NCBI GenBank assembly: GCA_019414055.1
Contig: DXMV01000012.1
Span: 1-50,795 of the forward strand
Source of the DNA: Collinsella sp.
Lineage (GTDB): Bacteria > Actinomycetota > Coriobacteriia > Coriobacteriales > Coriobacteriaceae
Length of the DNA stretch: 50,795 bases
Direction: 5' to 3'
Below the pieces are notes generated by a model. That model made no database searches. It had not been told where the DNA came from and saw only the letters and a program-made list of their open reading frames with translations. Of this stretch, positions 8,437 through 15,429 are shown one piece after another. The first letter of the stretch is position 1; the number at the start of each line of letters is the position of its first letter. Both the position numbers and the translations under genes were made by a program.

Positions 8437-8474
8437 TGAGGGCCGTCGAGCGCAACCGACGGCCCTCATTTTTT
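8437..8474 (+). terminator. Terminator in the cstA leader (candidate attenuator)
   Basis: A perfect 12-bp stem TGAGGGCCGTCG/CGACGGCCCTCA with an 8-nt loop, followed by six T residues, sits 36 bp upstream of the cstA start. Because promoter and coding sequence lie on either side, transcription must pass it, which points to conditional termination or to a separate short RNA (about 8275-8474). Confidence 0.85.
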
Positions 8475-8509
8475 ATGTCTGAGTAGTTCTTTTTAGAGGA
8501 GGAAATGTA

Positions 8510-10399
8510 ATGAACGGAGTTTTGCTCATGGTTGTGGCTGCGGCGGTGCTCGCCTGCGGCTATCTGGGCTACGGCCGCTGGTTGGCCAACAAGTGGGGCG
8601 TTGACAAAGAGGCCCTCACGCCGGCCAAGCGCATGAAGGACGGCAAGAGCTTTTCGCCCGTCTCCGCCTTCACCGCGTTCTCGCACCAGTTCAGCTCGAT
8701 CTGCGGTGCTGGCCCCGTCACGGGTACGATCGTCGCCATGGCCTTTGGCTGGCTGCCCGTCGTGCTCTGGGTCCTCGTCGGCGGCATCTTCTTTGGCGCC
8801 GTCCACGACTTTGGCGCCCTGTATGCTTCGATGAAGAACAACGGCAAGTCACTCGCTCAGCTCATCGAGAAGTACATCGGCAAGACTGGCCGTCGTCTGT
8901 TCCTGCTGTTCTGCTGGCTGTTCTGCATCATCGTCATCGCCGCTTTCACCGACATGGTTTGCAAGACGTTCATGTTCACTCCGGTCGTTGACGCTTCTGG
9001 CGCTGCTACCGGTGCCGTCGACTTCACCAAGTCCTATGCCGCCGGCTGCGCTGGTACCATCTCCATCCTGTTCACCTTCGTCGCTATCGCCTTTGGTTGG
9101 GCCCAGAAGAAGTTCAACCTCACCGGCGCTGCCGAGTTCGTCACCGGCGTGGTCCTCATGGTTCTCATGTTCGCCGTCGGTATGCAGTTCCCGGTCTACC
9201 TGGATAAGTTCCAGTGGTTCGCCGTCGTCATGGTCTACCTGGTCTTCGCTGGCGCTATGCCCATCCAGATGCTCAAGACCCCGCGTGACTACCTCACTTC
9301 CATCATGATGATCGTCATGATCGTCTGCGCTGTCCTCGGCATCGTTGTCCTGGGTGCTAACGGCCAGGCTACGATGACCGCTCCGGTCTTCACCGGCTTC
9401 TCTGGTGCCTCCGGCATGATGTTCCCGGTCCTGTTTGTCTCCGTTGCTTGCGGCGCTCTCTCCGGTTTCCACAGCCTCGTTTCTTCCGGTACCTCCTCTA
9501 AGCAGGTCGAGAAGGAGCAGGACGCCGTCAAGGTCGGTTACGGCGCCATGATCGTCGAGTCCTTCGTCGGCATCCTTGCCATCATCGTCGCCGGCATCAT
9601 GTTCTCCGATATGAACACCGCCGGTACGGGCGCCCTCAACGCCGGTGTCGCTTCCACCCCGTTCCAGATCTTCGCCGCTGGCATCTCCCGCGGTATGCAG
9701 GCCTTCGGTGTTGACGGCACACTCGCTACCGTCTTCATGACCATGAACGTCTCCGCTCTGGCCCTGACCTCGCTCGACGCCGTCGCCCGCATCGCCCGCA
9801 CCTCATTCTCCGAGTTCTTTGCCCAGACCAACGACGCCCTGGCCATCGAGTCCAAGGCCGGCTACATGAAGGTCCTCGGCAACCCCTGGTTCGCCACGGT
9901 CGTTACCCTGCTTCCCGGTCTCGCCCTCGCCTTTGGTGGCTATGCCAACATCTGGCCGCTCTTTGGTGCTTCCAACCAGCTGCTCGGCGGTATGACCATG
10001 ATCACCCTCGCCGTGTTTTGCAAGTGCACCGGCCGCAAGGGTTGGATGCTCTACGTGCCCGTCGTCTTCCTGCTCTGCTGCACCTTCACCTCGCTGGTCC
10101 AGAGCGCCATGGGCTGCATGACCGCTGTCCAGCAGTTTGGCTTCTTCGGTACCATCCCGGCTACCGCCACCACGGCTGCCGTCTCCGTCGCCGCTACCAA
10201 GGGCCTGCAACTCGTCTTTGCTGTCCTGCTGATGGTCCTGGGCCTCATCGTCGCCGTCAACTGCCTCAAGGAGTTCTTCGGCAAGGAGGCCGGCTCCATG
10301 CCCGACGAGGAGCCCGAGTGGTCCGAGATGGGCAAGGCCGAGTACGGTCGCGCCGCTGCTGCCGAGGCTCCTGCCGACGCCGAGGCCGCTAAGGCCTAG
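8510..10399 (+). CDS. cstA: CstA-family carbon starvation / peptide-pyruvate type transporter
   Basis: Polytopic membrane protein of 629 aa with many hydrophobic segments. The family-specific N-terminal region is clear: PAKRMKDGKSFSPVSAFTAFSHQFSSICGAGPVTGTIVA, then GGIFFGAVHDFGALYASMKNNGKSLAQL. SGFHSLVSSGTSSKQ in the middle is another CstA signature. Characterised members (CstA, BtsT) import peptides or pyruvate. The protein is shorter than the roughly 700-aa E. coli forms and ends in an acidic Ala/Glu tail. AGAGGAGGAAATG is an excellent ribosome binding site. The gene stands alone behind an attenuator-like leader and is followed by its own terminator. Confidence 0.92.
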   Translation: MNGVLLMVVAAAVLACGYLGYGRWLANKWGVDKEALTPAKRMKDGKSFSPVSAFTAFSHQFSSICGAGPVTGTIVAMAFGWLPVVLWVLVGGIFFGAVHDFGALYASMKNNGKSLAQLIEKYIGKTGRRLFLLFCWLFCIIVIAAFTDMVCKTFMFTPVVDASGAATGAVDFTKSYAAGCAGTISILFTFVAIAFGWAQKKFNLTGAAEFVTGVVLMVLMFAVGMQFPVYLDKFQWFAVVMVYLVFAGAMPIQMLKTPRDYLTSIMMIVMIVCAVLGIVVLGANGQATMTAPVFTGFSGASGMMFPVLFVSVACGALSGFHSLVSSGTSSKQVEKEQDAVKVGYGAMIVESFVGILAIIVAGIMFSDMNTAGTGALNAGVASTPFQIFAAGISRGMQAFGVDGTLATVFMTMNVSALALTSLDAVARIARTSFSEFFAQTNDALAIESKAGYMKVLGNPWFATVVTLLPGLALAFGGYANIWPLFGASNQLLGGMTMITLAVFCKCTGRKGWMLYVPVVFLLCCTFTSLVQSAMGCMTAVQQFGFFGTIPATATTAAVSVAATKGLQLVFAVLLMVLGLIVAVNCLKEFFGKEAGSMPDEEPEWSEMGKAEYGRAAAAEAPADAEAAKA

Positions 10400-10439
10400 T
10401 CGGTCGGGCGGGTTGAATCTCCCATCTATTTGACTCGGA

Positions 10440-10477
10440 AAGACCGGGTCCGCAACGATGCGGACTCGGTCTTTTTT
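10440..10477 (+). terminator. Intrinsic terminator after cstA
   Basis: A 15-bp stem (AAGACCGGGTCCGCA with TGCGGACTCGGTCTT, one mismatch) and a short loop are followed by a run of T residues. Confidence 0.9.
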
Positions 10478-10582
10478 CTTGTGAGACCAGGTGATGCAAG
10501 GGTGTTCTCGCAGATGTTTTGCGTGGACAAGGGCGTGCGTTGTACCATATAGACGTATATGTGTACATATGAAAGGGGCCCC

Positions 10583-12775
10583 GTGGCCAAGACGGTATAT
10601 TCCGATAACCAAAACAATGTCGATGCCCTGGCTGAGCGTCTGAGCAGCCAGACGTCGCTTTCTGCCGAGCGTGCCAAGCTGGTTGCCTACGACCTGCTCT
10701 GCCGCAAAGCACTCAAGATCAAGTCGAGCGCGCTGGCGCAGATTTTCCGCTCCGTCGATAAGGAATGTGACACCAAGGCGATGCGCGATGAGCTCATCGC
10801 GGCGAAGATCGTCACCAAGATCGAGGGCAGCGGCATTAACGGCCGCCCTGCCTTTTACACCATTAATGCCGAGATTAACGATGTTCAGGAGCAGCCCGTC
10901 GAGGTTGCCGAAGAGTCTGGTGCTGAGGATTCCGTTGAGACGGCTACCGTGGAAGAAGCTGCTTCGCGCGAGCATATCGATACCGATGAGCTGCTCGATG
11001 AGAACGTCGTTCGCGCTTTTACCGCCAAGGCGGGTCGCGGCGGCTTTGGCGGGGGCGGCAAGCGCGATGCGCAACGCCGCGCTCAGCAGGAGCGCTTCCG
11101 TCGCGCCGTTGCTCAAAAGGATGAACTTGATACCGAGGCTGTTGAGACCGAGGTCGCTGCCGAGTCGCAGAAGCCCGCGAAGGAGCAAAAGCCCGTGGAG
11201 GCCCAAGAGACCAAGCGTCGTCGCGGTGCTCACTTTAAGGCTGCGCAGCAGGATGTTGCGCATGAGGTTGAAGAGCCTTTCGAGGTTGCAGACGATGTAG
11301 AGGAGTCTGCCAAGAAGGCTCAGGGTTCGTGTCGTCCCGGCCGCGGGTTTGCGGGACGCGCGTATCCCGTAAAGCGTCAGGAGAAGGGCGAGCCAGCTCC
11401 GACCGCTCAGGCCGAGAAGATCGAACAAACCGAGAAAACCGTTGAGCCGGCGACTCGCGAGCAGCGACCTTCCGAGTCGCAGCCTGCGGCTGACATCGAG
11501 GCCAAAGCTCGACAGTCCGCTGATAAGCAGGAGGGGGAGAGCGCCTCGGGCAAGCCCCGCCGCCGCCGTCACCGCGGCGGTCGTGGCTCAAATGCCGAGG
11601 CCGCGGCCGAGAAGGCGGCGACACAAAACAGAGATGAGAAGGCCGAGACTCCGGTGGATCAGGTCAAGCACCAGCCAGCGAAGGAGACTAAGTCTGATCG
11701 TCCGCAAAAGCGCTCGTCTGCGCCCAAGCAGGAACGTAATACCCGGGCAGATTCCAAGCGTAAGCCCCATGCACAGGCTGAGCCTGCCGCAGCTGATAAT
11801 GCTGCCCAGCGGTCTGAGCCGACCGTCCACGGCGAGGTCTCGGCATTTGCCCTGGCCCGCGTTCTGGGCAGGCAGCTGCTCAAGGTTGTCCCCACGCCTA
11901 CGGCGCTCTCCAAGATCAAGGAGCAGCAGACCCAGATTGTAAGGGTTGAAGGCAAGGACGGTAAAAAGACGCCGCAGCGCGCTCAGCACAACGAAATGTC
12001 CAATCGCAAAATCGCCGAGGAGATTGCGATTATCCAGGCATGGATTGAACAGAACCGCGGTGCCGATACGCCGGTTGCCTCGCGTCGCCAGCGCGCCTAC
12101 CAGATCTTCAATGACGAAAAAGCCTTCGACGGCAAGCATGGTGAGCGCCTGATCAGGCGTATGACCGAAAAGGGCATCAGCATGCAGGCGATCAAGGTCG
12201 CCCCCAACCGCCCGGTGCACTTTACGGGTTTCTTTACGCTGGGCGCCGACAAGCCGTTCATTATGGTCGAGAACCTGGATACCTACGACGAAATCGTCAA
12301 GCTTCTGCGTGGCCGCAAACATGCCAAGCTTTTTGGCACTAAGGTGGGCGGCGTGATCTTTGGCGGCGGCTGCAAGGCGAGTGTCTCTCATGCGCTGGAT
12401 GATTATCTGGCCGAGATCGGCTACCGCTTTAACTACGTCTACTACGTGGGTGACATCGATCGAGAGGGTGCGCGCATCGTCGAGCAGGCCCGCAACGCCA
12501 ACGTCGTTGAGATTCGCCTGCATGCCGGAATGTATCGCGCCATGCTTGCCGAGCATAAGCGTCGCGTGAAGGCGGGCGGCGAGTGCGAGCCCGCGGCTGC
12601 CAACCAGGGCGTGCCGCAGAACCTGGCCGCTACGATCAAGGACCTGCCCATGGTCACGCGCGTGCAATTCCGCAACGTGCTGCGTGAGGGTGGACGTATT
12701 CCGCAGGAGATTCTGATGACCGCCGACTATCGGGATGGCGACTCGGGAAGCTTCGACCGCATGCTGAATAATTAG
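10583..12775 (+). CDS. Orphan JetD-like (DUF2220/Toprim) protein with long low-complexity linker
   Basis: The 730-aa protein has three parts. Residues about 1-105 look like a compact, possibly winged-helix domain. Residues about 105-430 are a charged, low-complexity linker rich in E, K, R, Q and A, with Gly/Arg patches (RGGFGGGGKR and PRRRRHRGGRG) typical of nucleic-acid contact. Residues about 460-700 resemble the C-terminal domain of Wadjet protein JetD: FIMVENLDTYDEI (Toprim-like Glu at about 563), VIFGGGCKAS, then YYVGDIDREGARI (Asp-x-Asp at about 624-626). JetD is the nuclease of a plasmid-restricting SMC system, but no jetA, jetB or jetC is present here. GTG 10583 is chosen because AAAGGGG (10572-10578) sits just before it; an ATG at 10559 lacks a binding site. 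Function is unknown. Confidence 0.7.
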   Translation: MAKTVYSDNQNNVDALAERLSSQTSLSAERAKLVAYDLLCRKALKIKSSALAQIFRSVDKECDTKAMRDELIAAKIVTKIEGSGINGRPAFYTINAEINDVQEQPVEVAEESGAEDSVETATVEEAASREHIDTDELLDENVVRAFTAKAGRGGFGGGGKRDAQRRAQQERFRRAVAQKDELDTEAVETEVAAESQKPAKEQKPVEAQETKRRRGAHFKAAQQDVAHEVEEPFEVADDVEESAKKAQGSCRPGRGFAGRAYPVKRQEKGEPAPTAQAEKIEQTEKTVEPATREQRPSESQPAADIEAKARQSADKQEGESASGKPRRRRHRGGRGSNAEAAAEKAATQNRDEKAETPVDQVKHQPAKETKSDRPQKRSSAPKQERNTRADSKRKPHAQAEPAAADNAAQRSEPTVHGEVSAFALARVLGRQLLKVVPTPTALSKIKEQQTQIVRVEGKDGKKTPQRAQHNEMSNRKIAEEIAIIQAWIEQNRGADTPVASRRQRAYQIFNDEKAFDGKHGERLIRRMTEKGISMQAIKVAPNRPVHFTGFFTLGADKPFIMVENLDTYDEIVKLLRGRKHAKLFGTKVGGVIFGGGCKASVSHALDDYLAEIGYRFNYVYYVGDIDREGARIVEQARNANVVEIRLHAGMYRAMLAEHKRRVKAGGECEPAAANQGVPQNLAATIKDLPMVTRVQFRNVLREGGRIPQEILMTADYRDGDSGSFDRMLNN

Positions 12776-12778
12776 GGA

Positions 12779-12911
12779 CGTGTGGCCCCGGCGGGCCGGG
12801 CATTAAGTTTGCTGCTCTACAGTCCTGCGCAAGACGAAGGCCACATTAAGTGGCCTTCTTTGCGTGCGGAACTCGCGACAAACTTAATGCCCGGCCCGCC
12901 GGGGCCACACG
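12779..12911. repeat. Family A long-hairpin element, copy 3
   Basis: Perfect 32-bp arms (12779-12810 and 12880-12911) around a 69-bp core that is nearly identical to that of copy 1 and in the same orientation. It begins 3 nt after the stop of the JetD-like gene. The arms (GTGTGGCCCCGG...) share no sequence with those of the other copies. Confidence 0.9.
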
Positions 12912-12924
12912 GCACTTGGTTGTC

Positions 12925-13078
12925 GCAAGCGGCTCGCTTTTCGGAACTGGGCTGATATTTTCTAGATGTAAGGCGCTCTTGGTCCAAATGGGCTTGGGGT
13001 GCCTGTCTTTTGAAGGCAGATTTTCTCGTGCTGGACGAGAAGTTGTGTTGCCTTGCGGGTTCGAATTCCTCCGCTTGC
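12925..13078 (+). other. tRNA-like remnant in gap beside tRNA-Gln
   Basis: GCAAGCGG (12925-12932) and CCGCTTGC (13071-13078) are exact complements and could be an acceptor stem. The segment just before the right strand, GCGGGTTCGAATTCCTC, resembles a T-arm with its TTCGAAT loop. The 154-nt span is too long for a normal tRNA, the T stem is imperfect, and no anticodon arm could be recognised, so this is at best a decayed or rearranged tRNA. No gene was seen between the family A repeat and the tRNA terminator. Confidence 0.25.
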
Positions 13079-13082
13079 CCAC

Positions 13083-13119
13083 GAAAAAGCGCTCCAGGTT
13101 CATAAGAGCCTGGAGCGCT
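13083..13119 (-). terminator. Terminator of tRNA-Gln transcript
   Basis: On the minus strand an 11-bp stem AGCGCTCCAGG/CCTGGAGCGCT is followed by TTTTT, 14 bp beyond the tRNA 3' end. Confidence 0.85.
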
Positions 13120-13132
13120 ATGTTCTTTGGGG

Positions 13133-13204
13133 CTGGGACGGAGGGATTCGAACCCCCAACAGCCGGCACCAAAAACCGGAGTTCTACCGTTGAACTACGT
13201 CCCA
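13133..13204 (-). tRNA. tRNA-Gln (anticodon TTG)
   Basis: Reading the minus strand, the acceptor stem TGGGACG pairs with CGTCCCA. The D arm is GTTC...GAAC, the anticodon stem is CCGGT/GCCGG with loop TTTTGGT giving anticodon TTG for CAA, and the T arm contains GGTTCGAATCC. The discriminator base is G and CCA is not encoded. The 72-nt length is normal. Confidence 0.95.
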
Positions 13205-13241
13205 ATGTGTGGTGTTGCCAAAAGCAACTCGTCTAGTTTAC

Positions 13242-14147
13242 CTAATCTGCGAGGGCATCGCAAACGCCATCGAGCAGGCGTACCGCGAGCGTCTGGGCGT
13301 CGCTGGCAGTGAAGGTGCCGTTGTAGCGCGTCATGCCCGTGAGCTCAATGCGGATGCGCGCGGGCTTTTGCTGCGCGGCGACATTGGCGGTGCGGATGCG
13401 CTGGGCCAGGTTGTGGCACTCGGCGAGGGCAATTGTGGCGCGTGGAGCGGCGTCGGTGGGTAGCTCATCGCTTGCAATCTCGAGCACCAGATCCACGTCG
13501 GTCGGAACCTCGGAATCGCAAAGCATCATGCCGCTGCTGTCGGTCGTCGCCGTGGCGATGTTCCACATGCGCGATGCAACGCTACGCGCGATGGGGTCCT
13601 CACCGATGACGGCAATCTGGAAGCGCTCGAGCACGTTGGCGGCGCGGGCAAAGCCGATGCGCGATTCGGCCTCGGTTACCGAAGGTTTACCCTCCCACAC
13701 GTGGTGCAGGCGGTTGATGTAGGCGTAGGTATCCTGGAAAGCCATACCATCGGCAAACAGGCCGACGTTTTCCTGGAACTGCTGAAGGGCCGCCTCGGTG
13801 TGAGGGCCAAAGTAGCCGTCGTCCTCGCCGCAGGCAAAGCCCAAAACGTTGAGTGCCTTCTGCAGGGCTTGCACGTCGGCGCCATGGAAATTGGGCATGC
13901 GCAGATAGAGGGTGCGGTCGCCCAGTTTATACGAGGCGTCTACCAGGGCGCTCCAGCAGGGGATGTCAACGGCATGACCGGCGGCAAGACCGCTGTCGAG
14001 CCTAAAGGTGCTAACGGCCTGTTCGGTGGTGGTGCCAAAGCGCTTGTCGGCAACCTCGGTGTCATCGATTGTATAGCCGAGCTGCAGAAGGCGGGACTGG
14101 ACGTCCTCGACGGCTGCTCCCTGCATGCCCGTTGTAATAGGTTCCAT
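13242..14147 (-). CDS. Peptidoglycan-binding (PGRP-like repeat) protein
   Basis: A 301-aa protein with two PG_binding_1 type repeats in the N-terminal half: GMQGAAVEDVQSRLLQLGY...FGTTTEQAVSTFR (about residues 7-50), and GADVQALQKALNVLGF...YFGPHTEAALQQFQ (about 88-127). The C-terminal half (about 160-300) is alpha/beta-like but lacks a catalytic motif I can recognise; it may be a degenerate amidase-like domain. No signal peptide or membrane segment is visible, which is odd for a wall-binding protein. ATG 14147 follows AAAGGGG. The C-terminus ends close to the tRNA-Gln 5' side. Confidence 0.75.
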   Translation of the reverse strand: MEPITTGMQGAAVEDVQSRLLQLGYTIDDTEVADKRFGTTTEQAVSTFRLDSGLAAGHAVDIPCWSALVDASYKLGDRTLYLRMPNFHGADVQALQKALNVLGFACGEDDGYFGPHTEAALQQFQENVGLFADGMAFQDTYAYINRLHHVWEGKPSVTEAESRIGFARAANVLERFQIAVIGEDPIARSVASRMWNIATATTDSSGMMLCDSEVPTDVDLVLEIASDELPTDAAPRATIALAECHNLAQRIRTANVAAQQKPARIRIELTGMTRYNGTFTASDAQTLAVRLLDGVCDALAD

Positions 14148-14285
14148 GAACGAACCCCTTTCGGCGTACCATTCGTACTATTTGAGCGCGTGTCGGATAG
14201 ACAACGCAAAGGGATGCATAAACATGCACTCAACAGTGTAGCAAGTTGTACCCAAATACGCTGCTGACAGGTTTTATAACCCCCG

Positions 14286-15311
14286 CTAGTTAAGGCGCTC
14301 CACAAAGAAATCTGCCATGGAGAGGAACAGTTCACGCGCATGCGGGTCGAGCGAAACGTCCTCGATGGCCGCTTTGGCCTTGGCGGTCAGGTCCAGAGCG
14401 TAGGCGTGGGCGTAATCGATAGAGCCGGTCTCCTGGAAGATCTCCACGGCGCGTGCGAGTTGCGCGGGGTCCTCGGTGCCCGAGGAAAGGATCGCTTCAA
14501 TCTCGTCGTGATAGCGCTCATCAGACAGGGCGTGCACGGCAACGAGCGTGCGCTTACCCTCGGTGATGTCGGTGCGGAAGTCCTTGTTGGCGGCCTCCTT
14601 GGTGCCGATCAAGTTGAGCAGGTCGTCTTGAATTTGGAAGGCAAGGCCCGTATGCAGGCCAAAGGCGCGCAGCGCCTCAATTTGCTCCTCGCTGCCGCCG
14701 CCGATAATGGCCCCGGCGGCAAGCGGTGTGGCTCCGCTGTAAAACGCGGTCTTGTGCGTCGCCATGTCCAGGTAGTCATCAACCGAGATATCAAAGCGCC
14801 CGTCACGGACCCAACCCAGGTCGAGCGCTTGACCCTCGATGGTGCGGACGATCATCTCGGTAAGCTCGTGGAGCACGCGCAGCTTCACGTCGGACTCCAG
14901 CGTGGGGTCGTCGAGAACCGTCTTGGTGACCATGGTGAGCGCCAGGTCGCCACAATTGATGGCAAGGCCCGTGCCCTCGGTAAGGTGCATGCAGGGCTTG
15001 CCTCGACGAAGCTGTCCGTTGTCGGCGATGTCGTCGTGAATCAGCGCGCCCGACTGGAAATGCTCGATAGCTGCCGCGGCGCTGCGGGCGCTCTCAAAGC
15101 TACCGCCCACTGCGGTTGCGGCGAGCATGCAGATAAGCGGGCGGTGGCGCTTGCCGGCGTTGGCCGTAAAAGCCGAGAGCGGAGCGTACAGGTAGCGCTC
15201 GATATCGGCAGAGGTCGCCTGTCCGTCAAAGAACGTGGCCAGATAGTCGTTAATCTGGTCGAAGTGCTGGGCTAAAAAGCTGGTAAACGGACTGGACACA
15301 GGCTCTCGCAT
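14286..15311 (-). CDS. Polyprenyl (isoprenyl) diphosphate synthase
   Basis: Trans-isoprenyl chain elongation enzyme that condenses IPP with allylic diphosphates, probably for a quinone side chain or other lipid carrier. KRHRPLICML near residue 55 binds IPP. LIHDDIADNGQLRRGKP contains the first Asp-rich motif (DDIAD) and the Arg pair. THKTAFYSGA and FQIQDDLLNLIG follow; the second Asp-rich motif ends in Asn rather than Asp. The start at 15311 (341 aa) is preferred over an upstream ATG at 15329, with a weak GAAAGA binding site. Chain length cannot be read with confidence. Confidence 0.88.
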   Translation of the reverse strand: MREPVSSPFTSFLAQHFDQINDYLATFFDGQATSADIERYLYAPLSAFTANAGKRHRPLICMLAATAVGGSFESARSAAAAIEHFQSGALIHDDIADNGQLRRGKPCMHLTEGTGLAINCGDLALTMVTKTVLDDPTLESDVKLRVLHELTEMIVRTIEGQALDLGWVRDGRFDISVDDYLDMATHKTAFYSGATPLAAGAIIGGGSEEQIEALRAFGLHTGLAFQIQDDLLNLIGTKEAANKDFRTDITEGKRTLVAVHALSDERYHDEIEAILSSGTEDPAQLARAVEIFQETGSIDYAHAYALDLTAKAKAAIEDVSLDPHARELFLSMADFFVERLN

Positions 15312-15429
15312 TCTTTCTGAAGGTTGCATTGATGCAATATGCAGACAACATATTGCCACATTGGGGTGCTTGGCGCGGCGGGCGAAGGCAATTGGGCTCG
15401 CAGGTGTAAAGCGCGGCGGAAGACGACGG

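Noticed and set aside
8270..8510. T-box or known metabolite riboswitch in the cstA leader
   Set aside because: No T-box bulge sequence (AGGGTGGNACC) and no recognised aptamer core (TPP, SAM, cobalamin, glycine) could be found; the peptide-based attenuator reading fits better.
10583..12775. Complete Wadjet defence system
   Set aside because: Only the JetD-like C-terminal domain is present; neighbouring genes are a transporter and a tRNA, and there is no jetA, jetB or jetC-like gene.
14340..15275. 311-residue plus-strand frame opposite the polyprenyl synthase
   Set aside because: Shadow of the synthase gene: Val/Gly-rich without any motif, while the minus strand has all catalytic motifs.
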